Shown here: piece after piece, positions 44,728 to 53,648 of the stretch | How positions within the stretch are numbered: position 1 is the first letter of the stretch | Layout of the letters: every line of letters starts with the position of its first letter | NCBI RefSeq assembly: GCF_947654165.1 | Contig: NZ_CANTKB010000017.1 | Coordinates: 1 to 64,000 of the forward strand | DNA length: 64,000 nt | Source: an uncultured Blautia sp. | GTDB taxonomy: Bacteria; Bacillota; Clostridia; Lachnospirales; Lachnospiraceae | Reading direction: 5' to 3' | Translations under genes and position numbers: made by a program | Notes under the pieces: model-generated | What the model was told of the DNA's origin: nothing | What the model saw: the letters and a program-made list of their open reading frames with translations, nothing else | The model's database searches: none

Positions 44728-45363
44728 TTACCATTCTACCGTTTTCTTTCTCAGCTCAATCGCTGACTTGATCATTTCAACACAGCCCTCTAGTCCCAGG
44801 ATTCCGCTGTCCAGACACAGATGGTAGCTGGATGCATCTCCCCATTTTTTGCTGGTATAGTAATTATAATAGCTGGCTCGTTTTTTATCATTTTTGACAA
44901 TCTGATCCTTCGCTGCAGAAGCAGAAAGATCATATACCTTGGAAAGCCTGTGAATTCGTTTATCCAGATCTGCGTGGATAAATACACTAAGTGCTCCCGG
45001 ATACTCTGCTAATGCATAATCCGCACATCTTCCTACCATGACACAGGATTCTTCCTGTGCTATCTTCTTAATGGTATCAAACTGTGCCAAAAACACCTTA
45101 TGATTGATAGGCATATCTGCAAAGGCTGCAGAAGAATATCCAAAAGAATACGTATCCATAACAAGAGAATACAGAAAACTATTGGTAGGTTTCTCATCGT
45201 GATGCTCAAACAACTCATGGCAAATGCCGCTGTCTTTGGCTGCACGGTCCAGCAGCTCTTTATCATAACATTTAATTCCTAATTCTTGGGCAAGAAGCTT
45301 ACCGATATCACGTCCCCCGCTTCCTGTCTGACGTCCTATGGTGATAACTGTATTTGCTGCCAT
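44728..45363 (-). CDS. Cytidylate kinase-like family protein
   Basis: A 211-residue P-loop kinase of the cytidylate-kinase-like family: TIGRQTGSGGRDIGKLLAQEL, GRCADYALAEYP, and the lid arginines in NDKKRASYYNYYT. Its substrate is not established; it is not the classical Cmk. ATG 45363 sits nine bases after AAAGGAG and is preferred over ATG 45369, which is too near it. Confidence 0.85.
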   Translation of the reverse strand: MAANTVITIGRQTGSGGRDIGKLLAQELGIKCYDKELLDRAAKDSGICHELFEHHDEKPTNSFLYSLVMDTYSFGYSSAAFADMPINHKVFLAQFDTIKKIAQEESCVMVGRCADYALAEYPGALSVFIHADLDKRIHRLSKVYDLSASAAKDQIVKNDKKRASYYNYYTSKKWGDASSYHLCLDSGILGLEGCVEMIKSAIELRKKTVEW

Positions 45364-45436
45364 ACACATACACTCCTTTCCTAAAAATATCTCTTACATT
45401 TATTATAATTCATTTTACTTCAAATGTATATATAAT

Positions 45437-46348
45437 TTAAATTTTTTTCAAAAGCTTTTGAAAATATCCTGGTAAAGGTGCGGTAAATTCCATATATTCT
45501 CCAGAAACGGGATGTACAAAGCCCAAGACCATAGCATGAAGCGTCTGTCCCTGAAGATTTGGAAAAGGACATTTTTTAGGACCATATACAGCATCTCCCA
45601 AAAGCGGATGCCCGATACTGCTCATATGTACACGAATCTGGTGTGTACGTCCTGTCTCCAATTGGCACTCCACATAAGTATAACTGCCAAACCGTTCCAG
45701 TACCCGGTAGTGTGTAACTGCCGGCTTTCCGTTTCTCACATGTACTGCCATTTTCTTACGCTCTGTTGGATGCCTTCCAATATCACCTTCTATAGTACCT
45801 TCATCCTCCTTCATATTTCCATGGACAATTGCCCGGTACTTTCTGGTAATACTGTGCACTTTTAATTGTTCTGCCAGACTCTGATGAGCTGTATCGGTCT
45901 TACAGACCACCAGAGCTCCTGTGGTATCCATATCAATCCTGTGAACAATTCCCGGTCTTAAAACGCCATTAATACCGGATAACTGATCCTTACAGTGATA
46001 CATCAGGGCATTTACCAAGGTCCCTGAGTAATGCCCAGCACTTGGATGTACCACCATCCCTTTTGGTTTATTCACAACAAGGAGTTGATCATCTTCATAA
46101 AGGATCTCCAAAGGAATGTCCTCTGCCTGAATATCCGGCTCCAGATTATCCGGAATCAAAACCGTAATCTCATCTTCTTCAGCCACCTTGTAACTGGCTT
46201 TTGCTTTTTTTCCATTTACAGTCACATTCCCGTCTTTTAGCTGCTTCTGTAAAAAAGAGCGGGAGTAATCAGACATCACTTCCGCTAAATATTTATCAAT
46301 CCGTTCCCCTGTATAAGAGGTCTCTGCCTGTAAACATAGCTGTTTCAT
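45437..46348 (-). CDS. rluD: Large-subunit-type pseudouridine synthase (RluD family)
   Basis: A 303-residue enzyme with an S4 domain (residues about 10-75, ERIDKYLAEVMSDYSRSFLQ) and the RluA/RluD catalytic domain with HRIDMDTTGALVVCKT around the catalytic aspartate, plus ETGRTHQIRVHM. It converts uridines in 23S rRNA. It overlaps no gene but ends the lspA-rluD unit. ATG 46348 is preferred: AGGAG lies eight bases upstream, while GTG 46357 touches it. Confidence 0.92.
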   Translation of the reverse strand: MKQLCLQAETSYTGERIDKYLAEVMSDYSRSFLQKQLKDGNVTVNGKKAKASYKVAEEDEITVLIPDNLEPDIQAEDIPLEILYEDDQLLVVNKPKGMVVHPSAGHYSGTLVNALMYHCKDQLSGINGVLRPGIVHRIDMDTTGALVVCKTDTAHQSLAEQLKVHSITRKYRAIVHGNMKEDEGTIEGDIGRHPTERKKMAVHVRNGKPAVTHYRVLERFGSYTYVECQLETGRTHQIRVHMSSIGHPLLGDAVYGPKKCPFPNLQGQTLHAMVLGFVHPVSGEYMEFTAPLPGYFQKLLKKI

Positions 46349-46353
46349 TCTGT

Positions 46354-46878
46354 TCACTCCTGCTCTTTATTTTTCTTCCAGCTTAAAAAACTGAAATCCT
46401 CTTCTTTATAATAAAAAAGTACCAGAATCAAAAGAAGGATCATGCTCCCTGTTACATAAATATCTGCAACATTAAAAATCGGAAAATCAATCAACGAAAA
46501 ATAAATAAAGTCCACCACATAATGAAGCCGTACCCGGTCTATCATATTTCCGATTCCTCCGGAACAGATCAAGAAGCAAAGCCATTTCAGCCATCTGAAT
46601 TTCTTCTCCTCCGGTAATTTCCAAAGCACATAGCATACACCAAGAATCACAAGACTGGTAAGAAAAAGCAGGAAAATTTTCCGTCCCTGGAATATTCCAA
46701 AAGCAGCTCCCCTGTTTTCCAGATATTTCAAATACAGCACATTAGGAATCAGCGGAATATCCGCTTGGTCTTTTAAGTGCTCCACTGCCAGAAATTTTGT
46801 CCACTGATCTAACCCGGTAAGAAGGAGAACGATAATTACAAGTTCTGCAAATGTCTTTCTGCGTTGTTTGTTTTTCAT
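46354..46878 (-). CDS. lspA: Lipoprotein signal peptidase
   Basis: A 174-residue type II signal peptidase with four helices. The catalytic aspartates are in GGIGNMIDRVRLHYVVDFI and FNVADIYV. It cleaves prolipoproteins in the membrane. It overlaps aroB by four bases and precedes rluD, the usual lspA-rluD pairing of Firmicutes. Confidence 0.95.
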   Translation of the reverse strand: MKNKQRRKTFAELVIIVLLLTGLDQWTKFLAVEHLKDQADIPLIPNVLYLKYLENRGAAFGIFQGRKIFLLFLTSLVILGVCYVLWKLPEEKKFRWLKWLCFLICSGGIGNMIDRVRLHYVVDFIYFSLIDFPIFNVADIYVTGSMILLLILVLFYYKEEDFSFLSWKKNKEQE

Positions 46879-47981
46879 TTCTGAACCCCCTCCTTTAGTA
46901 TACTGGCAATGCCCTCCAAAAGCTCTTCCTCGGTCAAAGACGTATCAATCACTGCATCTCCCCATGTTTTCAGAAGAATAAACCGAATCTGATTACCTGC
47001 CATCTTTTTATCTGATTTTGTTGTTTCTAAAATATCTGTTTTACTGAGTCCTTCTGTCTCTACGGGAAGTCCGAAGCTTTGAAGCTGCTCTTTAAGCTCC
47101 TCATATTCCTCCTGTGAGATCCATCCCTTTTTCCAGGAAAGATAGGCAGAAGCAGCACAGCCTATGGAAACACACTGTCCATGACGTAAGCTGAAATTTT
47201 TCAGCTTTTCTACTGCATGTCCTACGGTATGTCCCATATTCAAAAGAGCCCGTTCCCCTTTTTCTGTTGGATCGTTTTCCACCACAGTTTTTTTAATCAC
47301 GCAGCTTTGATAGATCATCTCTTTGCAGATTTCTTCTTCCCGAGCTAAGATTTCCTGACGATGTTCTGTAATCCATCGACTGTACTCCCGGTCACGGATA
47401 AACCCATGTTTCAGCACCTCGCCCATTCCACTGGCAAATTCCTCTTTCGGAAGCGTTCCAAGCACAGACACATTCATATAAACCAGCAATGGCTGATGAA
47501 AAGCACCTACCATATTTTTGTACTGTTTGAAATCAACACCTGTTTTTCCTCCAATACTACTGTCCACCTGAGAAAGAAGAGTTGTAGGAATCTGAATGAA
47601 ATCAATCCCTCTCAAATAGGTAGCAGCAGCATAGCCCGTCATATCACCGGTGACACCACCTCCCAGTGCCGCCAGCATATCTTTCCGGTCAAAATGATTT
47701 TGAATCAGATTCTCATAGATCCCCTGAATCTGCTCCAGATTTTTATTTTCCTCTCCGGCAGGAAGAATATACCAGGTCACCGTCATCCCGGTTTGGGAAA
47801 GTTCTTGTATCACTTCTTTCAAATACAGAGGTGCCACATGACTGTCTGTCACCACACAGATTTTGGAACTGTTTTTTTTCAAACCGGAGACTTCTTTCGC
47901 AAGTCCCTGAAATTCCTTCTCAAATACAATGGGATAATGAAAATCCCCTTGTCTTTTCACCAGTAAACGCTTTTGACTCAT
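46875..47981 (-). CDS. aroB: 3-dehydroquinate synthase
   Basis: A 368-residue shikimate-pathway enzyme using NAD and zinc. Motifs: ALGGGVTGDMTGYAAATYLRG, IPTTLLSQVDSSIGGKTGVD, and the metal-site region LNMGHTVGHAVE with HGQCVSIG. Its place between the division genes ylmH and lspA is unusual, since aroB is normally with other aro genes; none of those are here. Confidence 0.95.
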   Translation of the reverse strand: MSQKRLLVKRQGDFHYPIVFEKEFQGLAKEVSGLKKNSSKICVVTDSHVAPLYLKEVIQELSQTGMTVTWYILPAGEENKNLEQIQGIYENLIQNHFDRKDMLAALGGGVTGDMTGYAAATYLRGIDFIQIPTTLLSQVDSSIGGKTGVDFKQYKNMVGAFHQPLLVYMNVSVLGTLPKEEFASGMGEVLKHGFIRDREYSRWITEHRQEILAREEEICKEMIYQSCVIKKTVVENDPTEKGERALLNMGHTVGHAVEKLKNFSLRHGQCVSIGCAASAYLSWKKGWISQEEYEELKEQLQSFGLPVETEGLSKTDILETTKSDKKMAGNQIRFILLKTWGDAVIDTSLTEEELLEGIASILKEGVQK

Positions 47982-47999
47982 GGTACGTCACTCCTTTAT

Positions 48000-48776
48000 C
48001 TAGCAATATCGATATAAAACTACATGGCAGCGATTTTTCTTTGTTTTGCAGGTAGTAGATCCGAACTGAAATTTTCCTTTTCCCCGAACAGAGACAATAT
48101 CCCCGTCCTTCATTACATATCCGTTAGAAACAACAGACTTCCCATTGACAAAGACTTTACCGCCCTCGATAAATGGAATCATGCTGCTTCTGGAAGTATG
48201 AAAAGCCAGTGCAATGATACTGTCAAGTCTCAAAGAAGCCACTGTACCGGAAATTTCTTCTCTTTTCGGATCAGGAAGTTCCATTTCACTTTGTACTTTC
48301 TGTGCCAGAACACTCGTATGCCTGATTCTGCTGATTTCTCCAATCAGATATTCACAGACAGCACTGTGACAGAATACATAAGCACAATCCTGTTGCAAAA
48401 GGATATCTCCAATCTTACTCCTGTCCAGACCAAGATTTAAAATGCTGCCCAGATAATCTCTGTGGGTGAGAGCCTCAGAAAATTTCTTATTTAACGGGGA
48501 AATCTTCATACAGGAAATCGGATACTCTTCCTCATAAGAAAAATCTTCCCCACAACAAAAAGCATCAGGGACGAATGCCGCCATCTGACGCTCCGCAGTT
48601 TCATAGCCACCAAAAAGCCGTATTCTGACTCCGTTTTCTTCCAGAGAACGGCACTGGCTATGAAGAATATTCTGTTGGTTTAAATCCAGAAAATCAGAGA
48701 AAGTAAGAATTCCACGAAAATAAGCTTTCTTACTCAACTCTGACATTCTCTTTTTAAATAATTCCTCTTTTTCCAT
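48000..48776 (-). CDS. ylmH: S4-domain RNA-binding protein YlmH
   Basis: A 258-residue RNA-binding protein, C-terminal S4 domain (SLRLDSIIALAFHTSRS, VFVNGKSV, VMKDGDIVSVRGKGKF) and an N-terminal domain of the YlmH type. YlmH was linked to cell division and ribosome rescue in Firmicutes. It lies just downstream of sepF and ylmE, as in other Gram-positives. Confidence 0.9.
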   Translation of the reverse strand: MEKEELFKKRMSELSKKAYFRGILTFSDFLDLNQQNILHSQCRSLEENGVRIRLFGGYETAERQMAAFVPDAFCCGEDFSYEEEYPISCMKISPLNKKFSEALTHRDYLGSILNLGLDRSKIGDILLQQDCAYVFCHSAVCEYLIGEISRIRHTSVLAQKVQSEMELPDPKREEISGTVASLRLDSIIALAFHTSRSSMIPFIEGGKVFVNGKSVVSNGYVMKDGDIVSVRGKGKFQFGSTTCKTKKNRCHVVLYRYC

Positions 48777-48778
48777 TT

Positions 48779-49354
48779 TTAATAGAGAGAACCTACCATA
48801 TCATTTAAAAAATCTTGAGATTCCCCGGTAATATCTACGCCTGATGGAGTCAAAATGAAGATATAGGCGGATACTCTGCGGATACTTCCATCTAAGGAAT
48901 AGCTGGCTCCGGAAGTAAAATCAATGATATGCTGTGCCAGTTCCATATCCAAGCCTTCAAGATTTAAGATAACTGTACAGTTATCCAATAAGGCATCAAC
49001 TACCTCAGTAGCTTCGTCAAAGCGTTTTGGCTTAATAACACACACTTCACCGGAAGAACCTTTTTTCTTATTTACATTATACATAGGTGTCACCTTTCCT
49101 GACGAACCAGAAGCAGCGGTCGTCTTAGATGTCTTTGGAGCTTTTGTTGCCGCAGTCTGTTTCTCTGCCTTTTTGTGACTCTTTGCCGGTGGAAGATCAT
49201 CGAACTCATCATCATAATCATCATCCAGCTTTTTGAAAAACCTTTTTTTCGGTTTTTCGTCTTCAAAATCATCATCTACATCGTCTAAAAATTCATCATC
49301 ATCATATTCATCATTTACTTTTACCGCATCTAAAAATTTATCTAAGATACTCAT
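48779..49354 (-). CDS. sepF: Cell division protein SepF
   Basis: A 191-residue protein that ties FtsZ to the membrane. It has an N-terminal amphipathic helix (MSILDKFLDAVKV), a long acidic/basic unstructured linker, and the C-terminal SepF core (KPKRFDEATEVVDALLDNCTVILNLEG ... DFTSGASYSLDGSI). The acidic D/E-rich linker, residues about 18-60, is longer than in B. subtilis (core protein about 150). Confidence 0.94.
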   Translation of the reverse strand: MSILDKFLDAVKVNDEYDDDEFLDDVDDDFEDEKPKKRFFKKLDDDYDDEFDDLPPAKSHKKAEKQTAATKAPKTSKTTAASGSSGKVTPMYNVNKKKGSSGEVCVIKPKRFDEATEVVDALLDNCTVILNLEGLDMELAQHIIDFTSGASYSLDGSIRRVSAYIFILTPSGVDITGESQDFLNDMVGSLY

Positions 49355-49378
49355 ATGATATTAATCTCCAATCATTTT

Positions 49379-50095
49379 CTATTTTAAAGAATAGTCCCTT
49401 TCTCCGAAAATACCTGTTCCAACCCGGACATGTGTGGCCCCTTCTTCAATGGCTACCTGATAATCACCGGTCATACCCATGCTAAGGACATCCATAGTAA
49501 CATTATCAATACTTTTCCCTTTTATGTCAACACTTAAATTTCTTAAATTTCTGAAAACCTGTCGATTTTCTTCCGGATTCTCCACATATGGGGCAATTGT
49601 CATCAAACCTTTGACCTGAATACCGGGAAGTTTTGCAATTTCTCGAATCAGTGCTTCTGTTTTCTCCATATGCACCCCAAATTTACTCTCTTCCTCTGCC
49701 ACATTCACTTCAATCAAGACAGGGACACAGACACCCTTTTTTCCTGCCTCTCTGCTGATTTCTTCTGCAAGCCGGAGGGAGTCAACGGAATGGATCATGC
49801 TGACTTTATCTACCAGGTATTTCACCTTATTTCTCTGCAAATGTCCGATCATATGCCAGCGGACTTCAGGTTCAGGAATATCTTTCTGAGAAAGGATTTC
49901 CTCCTTACCCGTCAGTTCCTGTACCTTATTCTCACCAAAATCCCGCACACCCAAAGGCAGCAGCTCTTCAATCATGGACAAGGGCTTTGTTTTGCTTACT
50001 GCAATCAGGGTCACTTCTTCTCTGTCCCGCCCTGCTTTTTTACAGGCCTCACTTACCTTTTCTTCTATTGCTTGATAATTTTCACAGACACTCAT
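49379..50095 (-). CDS. ylmE: YggS/YlmE family PLP homeostasis protein
   Basis: A 238-residue PLP-binding TIM-barrel protein with the lysine in IAVSKTKPLSMIEEL, IGHLQRNKVKYL, and MGMTGDYQVAIEEGATHVRVGTGIFG. It keeps free PLP in balance. Position upstream of sepF is the normal Firmicutes arrangement. Confidence 0.93.
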   Translation of the reverse strand: MSVCENYQAIEEKVSEACKKAGRDREEVTLIAVSKTKPLSMIEELLPLGVRDFGENKVQELTGKEEILSQKDIPEPEVRWHMIGHLQRNKVKYLVDKVSMIHSVDSLRLAEEISREAGKKGVCVPVLIEVNVAEEESKFGVHMEKTEALIREIAKLPGIQVKGLMTIAPYVENPEENRQVFRNLRNLSVDIKGKSIDNVTMDVLSMGMTGDYQVAIEEGATHVRVGTGIFGERDYSLK

Positions 50096-50136
50096 GTTTG
50101 ATCATCCTTTCTATCTTGAAGCCTTACTGCTTCGCA

Positions 50137-51615
50137 TTAATGTAAAATCTCTTCTTCTTTTACGCTTTCCCCGTCCAGGACAATGTAGTCAAATGCCTGA
50201 AGCCCGTAGGAAGTCCCCTGGGAAACAATACAATATTCTTCATTCTGGTCAAGGATATTAATCTGACGAAATACCGCATACCCTTTGTTCATACCATATA
50301 CGCCCTGAAGCTTATCTGTCTCTTTTACTGTATAAGTTTCGGAAGAATCCGGTTTTTTCAGAACATCGCCTTCTTCAAAGGTTTCTTTGTCCACATAGCA
50401 GTATCCACTTGTATCTTCTTCCTCTCCCCAGCCGATTTCCTGCCCTTTACTGTTTACCTCTTTATAGATTACAGCATCAACAAATTCTGTGACAGAAGAA
50501 CTTTTTCCATCCACTTCCCTGATAAAGCCTTTTCCTTCTCCATTATCACCCTGTGCCAGAAAATTTCGGGGAATTGTATAAAATTCTTTTTCCACAACAG
50601 AGCTTACCGGAATCTTCAGCCCACTCTGAGTATTGATTACCAGCTCGACTTCCAGAAAACGATCCGATGCGTACCTGGGCATACCGTTTTTAAGCTGGAT
50701 TCTTGCTGCTTTCTGGTTTCCAATCTGTACAATGGAAAGAGATCCATTCTGGCTCTCACCATCTTTTGTAAATTTCACTTTAATACTTTCTCTTCCTGAA
50801 AGTGTTGCTGCAAGCTTGTCTGTAAGCGGAACCATCAAGGTCCAATTTTCACTGGTGATTACCTTATATACCGGGTCACCGGCTGCTATTTCCTTGCTGG
50901 TGAGCAAATCTGTTTTCTTATAAGATTTTTCGTTGAACGCCTCTTCTGTAATATTTTCTGTGGTCAGGGATTCGTAACCATCTGTGGAATACACTACAAT
51001 CCCTGCCTCCGGGGCTGTATAAACTGACTGTCTTCCGAGAGCAACCATACTTCCCACTTCTTCCCCTACAAGGGCTCCGGTCTCTTCATCCGTATCTGCT
51101 TCTCCCTTGCTGTCTGCAGAACCCTGCTCCATAATCCCTGCCGCCTGAAGAATACTTCCCTGAAGTTCATATTTGAAACTATAGGCATCGTAAAAATCAC
51201 TTCCCGAGAAACCATATGAAAAATTTGCCATATTAGAACGCATTTTTTCCAACTGCTCCTCTGACAATTCTACCGATTTTACTTCCTTCCTGGTATTGGT
51301 AATTGCATAAACAGAACCATTTTTTCGAACCTGCATTCCCTCCCTGGCATAGTATTCCACATATCCGGAAGCGCCGGCCGGCACAATCTGTTCTTCTCTG
51401 ATAGCCAAAGCCGTACAAACCGGGTTTTTTGTCAGCGGACCTACGGTAACCTGATAAGATGTCACATGAGAAGAGGTAGAATACAAAATAACCGTGACAA
51501 TCATATAAACAAATAATGCTCCGAACATAATCGTTGCAATATTATAGGTCAGCAACTTCTTTATAACCATACATAATTTTTTTATTGTAATTAAAAATTG
51601 ATTTCTGCCAGACAA
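50137..51615 (-). CDS. HlyD-like membrane protein of the ylm/sepF cluster
   Basis: A 492-residue protein with one N-terminal helix (about 25-46) and a large outer part that includes HlyD-like beta-barrel and biotinyl-like segments (VVYSTDGYES, AGDPVYKVITSENW, SVVEKEFYTIPRN). Relatives are called HlyD-family adaptors in Lachnospiraceae genomes, but no ABC or RND partner is here. TTG 51615 is the start, with AAAGGAG well placed. Its association with division genes suggests an envelope role, without proof. Confidence 0.7.
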   Translation of the reverse strand: MSGRNQFLITIKKLCMVIKKLLTYNIATIMFGALFVYMIVTVILYSTSSHVTSYQVTVGPLTKNPVCTALAIREEQIVPAGASGYVEYYAREGMQVRKNGSVYAITNTRKEVKSVELSEEQLEKMRSNMANFSYGFSGSDFYDAYSFKYELQGSILQAAGIMEQGSADSKGEADTDEETGALVGEEVGSMVALGRQSVYTAPEAGIVVYSTDGYESLTTENITEEAFNEKSYKKTDLLTSKEIAAGDPVYKVITSENWTLMVPLTDKLAATLSGRESIKVKFTKDGESQNGSLSIVQIGNQKAARIQLKNGMPRYASDRFLEVELVINTQSGLKIPVSSVVEKEFYTIPRNFLAQGDNGEGKGFIREVDGKSSSVTEFVDAVIYKEVNSKGQEIGWGEEEDTSGYCYVDKETFEEGDVLKKPDSSETYTVKETDKLQGVYGMNKGYAVFRQINILDQNEEYCIVSQGTSYGLQAFDYIVLDGESVKEEEILH

Positions 51616-51788
51616 AACAAATCTCCTTTAACATGAGCATAAATTTCTGCACTACCTTGTATTTTACCATTTTCGGGCAGGAATCACAACAGTAAAATTA
51701 TTTCCCGAAAATCATCCTTATTTTCTTATTCCTGAATAAAGAAACCATTTCTGGAAAACCTATAAAAAGAAAAAGGAGGTTATAGATC

Positions 51789-52004
51789 ATGAACAGTAAA
51801 ATCTTAGACTATACTGCTCTGACACTTACAATTATCGGAGCAGTAAACTGGGGACTCATTGGTTTTTTCCGATTTAACCTGGTAACCTTTCTGTTTGGGG
51901 ATATGACATGGATTTCTCGTATTGTATATGCTCTTGTTGGAATCTGTGGACTATATCTTCTCAGTCTTTTCGGAAGAGTCTCATCCTTTTCTGACAGCCT
52001 GTAA
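51789..52004 (+). CDS. DUF378 small membrane protein
   Basis: A 71-residue protein with two membrane helices and the DUF378 signature IGAVNWGLIGFFRFN...RIVYALVGICGLYLL. Function unknown. AGGAGG before ATG 51789. It stands alone on the plus strand between minus operons. Confidence 0.85.
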   Translation: MNSKILDYTALTLTIIGAVNWGLIGFFRFNLVTFLFGDMTWISRIVYALVGICGLYLLSLFGRVSSFSDSL

Positions 52005-52010
52005 AAAAAC

Positions 52011-52061
52011 GCCGCCATACAGTTATTGATATCCTTTTCGATATCCGTTCTGTATGACGGC
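52011..52061. terminator. Hairpin terminator, mainly for the minus-strand P-loop gene
   Basis: Arms 52011-52022 and 52050-52061 (one mismatch), with an inner GATATC pair. On the minus strand GTTTTTTT follows, so it ends the gene at 52072; on the plus strand the tail is weak. Confidence 0.8.
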
Positions 52062-52071
52062 ATTTCACTTA

Positions 52072-52485
52072 TTATGATATAACTTTATCTTTCATATTGT
52101 CCGGTAAATCTGCTTCGTCTATGGAGATGCTGACTACAAAGGAAACATTATATTTCTCTCCCATAGCTTCCAAACGATCTAAAACCTGGGAAATCTCATT
52201 TTCTTCTGCCCTTGAAATTTTAAGGAAACTATCTAAGTACATTTTTTCTAAATCGTTATCCTGTGAAACAACACCAGACAGAAAACCTACGAATTCGCTG
52301 CTGTTCTGGATATCATATTCAGACATATCAATTAAACGTACCTTATTATTTAACTCAAACATGTGTTTTCTGCTTTTATCCAAATATACCAGCGTACCAT
52401 TGGCCTGTTTCACTTCTGCATTTACCTTGTCTAAAAGTACCTTTGTTTTTCCTTCACCTTTTTTACCTACAATTAACTGAACCAT
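52072..52485 (-). CDS. Small P-loop protein of unknown function
   Basis: A 137-residue protein with a lone N-terminal Walker A, IVGKKGEGKTKVLLDKV, a possible Walker B in NVSFVVSISID, and no further domain. It is too small for a motor ATPase such as PilT. It has its own promoter (52551-52579) and terminator, so it is a single-gene unit. I do not recognise its role. Confidence 0.75.
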   Translation of the reverse strand: MVQLIVGKKGEGKTKVLLDKVNAEVKQANGTLVYLDKSRKHMFELNNKVRLIDMSEYDIQNSSEFVGFLSGVVSQDNDLEKMYLDSFLKISRAEENEISQVLDRLEAMGEKYNVSFVVSISIDEADLPDNMKDKVIS

Positions 52486-52550
52486 CGCAATTTCCTCCTT
52501 AGCCGCACGTAATATGTATTTTTACTAAAAACGTGGTTATCGTTGAATTA

Positions 52551-52579
52551 ATTATAGTGCATAACGTTCAAAAATACAA
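52551..52579 (-). promoter_or_regulatory. Promoter of the small P-loop gene
   Basis: On the minus strand TTGTAT (52579-52574), 17 bases, TATAAT (52556-52551). Confidence 0.6.
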
Positions 52580-52607
52580 CAGGAATTTTAAAAATTTATA
52601 GCAATTT

Positions 52608-53648
52608 TTAAGAATTCACTTTCTCCAGCATTTCCCATATCCTGGTATTCATATTTTTTTCACTGTCTGCCCGGCATACGATGAGGACAAAGACATCTCC
52701 GTAATTGTTCTGAACCAGAAGAAGCGTGTTGTTTGCAGATCTTGAAGCGGTAAAGGTTCCGCCCAGAACCGTGACATTTCTCGGAACGGATAAACTTCCT
52801 GTAACATAGGGATTATCAGAATTCAAAATCTGCTGTTTCAAATCGCCATTGGACTTTGTTGCATTCATAGTACAAATAGATAGTCCCATTGTATTGATCA
52901 AATCCGGATACTTCAAAAGCTGATTTGCCAGCAGGTAGCTGTCGTAGACTGTTGTATACTGATCCTCATCCTCTGCCCCGGTGATATTTGCAAACTGCGT
53001 GTTCGTCATCCCCAGTTCATGAGCTTTTTGGTTCATCTGCTCTACAAAGGATTCTCTGTCTCCCGAAGCTGCCCTGGCAAGGGCATAGCTGGCATCGTCC
53101 GCAGAAGACACCAGAACAGCATGAATAAGCTGCCCTACTGTAATGACATTCCCTGATGAAAGCCCGCTGGATACACCCCAACTGCTGCTCACTACATCTT
53201 CAGCATCTATGGTAAGACTTTCCTCAGGATCTAACTGCTCATAGGCCACCAAAGCTGTCATCAACCGGTTTATTGCACCAAAAGATATTTTCTCATGAAG
53301 ATTCTGAGCATACGGAATCTCTTTCTGCTCAATATCAAAAAATCCCGCTGCTTCCCCTTCCTGACTCTCAATACCGTCCATAGGTGTATTACTTGCACCT
53401 ACACATAAATCTCTGGCAATTCCCTTTTCTATCAGAGCACTTTCTCTGGCTTCTGTGCCAAAAAAGCTCTGGCTTCTGTCATAAACAAATGCTTCTTTCA
53501 ATTTTCCTGCATTCCTGAGCATAAGCAGTCCCAGCACACCTGCAAGAAGAAAGATAATGAAAAACAGAAACAGGAATACTGTTTTCCGAATCTTTTGCAG
53601 ACGTTTTTTCTTCTGCTTTTCCGTTTGTTTTTTATCTGTACATTTCAC
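52608..53648 (-). CDS. DacA-like (PBP5-type) protein lacking catalytic residues
   Basis: A 346-residue protein with an N-terminal membrane helix (about 22-44) and a D-Ala-D-Ala-carboxypeptidase fold from about 105. Conserved landmarks are present (RLMTALVAYEQL, VGQLIHAVLVSSADDASYALA, FVEQMNQKAHELGMTNTQF). The active-site triads are changed: S-x-x-K is A125-I-N-R, S-x-N is S182-A-D, and the K-T-G position reads L-G-G-T (295-298). So it is probably an inactive pseudoenzyme, perhaps a scaffold or regulator. It overlaps mgsA by 17 bases. Confidence 0.8.
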   Translation of the reverse strand: MKCTDKKQTEKQKKKRLQKIRKTVFLFLFFIIFLLAGVLGLLMLRNAGKLKEAFVYDRSQSFFGTEARESALIEKGIARDLCVGASNTPMDGIESQEGEAAGFFDIEQKEIPYAQNLHEKISFGAINRLMTALVAYEQLDPEESLTIDAEDVVSSSWGVSSGLSSGNVITVGQLIHAVLVSSADDASYALARAASGDRESFVEQMNQKAHELGMTNTQFANITGAEDEDQYTTVYDSYLLANQLLKYPDLINTMGLSICTMNATKSNGDLKQQILNSDNPYVTGSLSVPRNVTVLGGTFTASRSANNTLLLVQNNYGDVFVLIVCRADSEKNMNTRIWEMLEKVNS

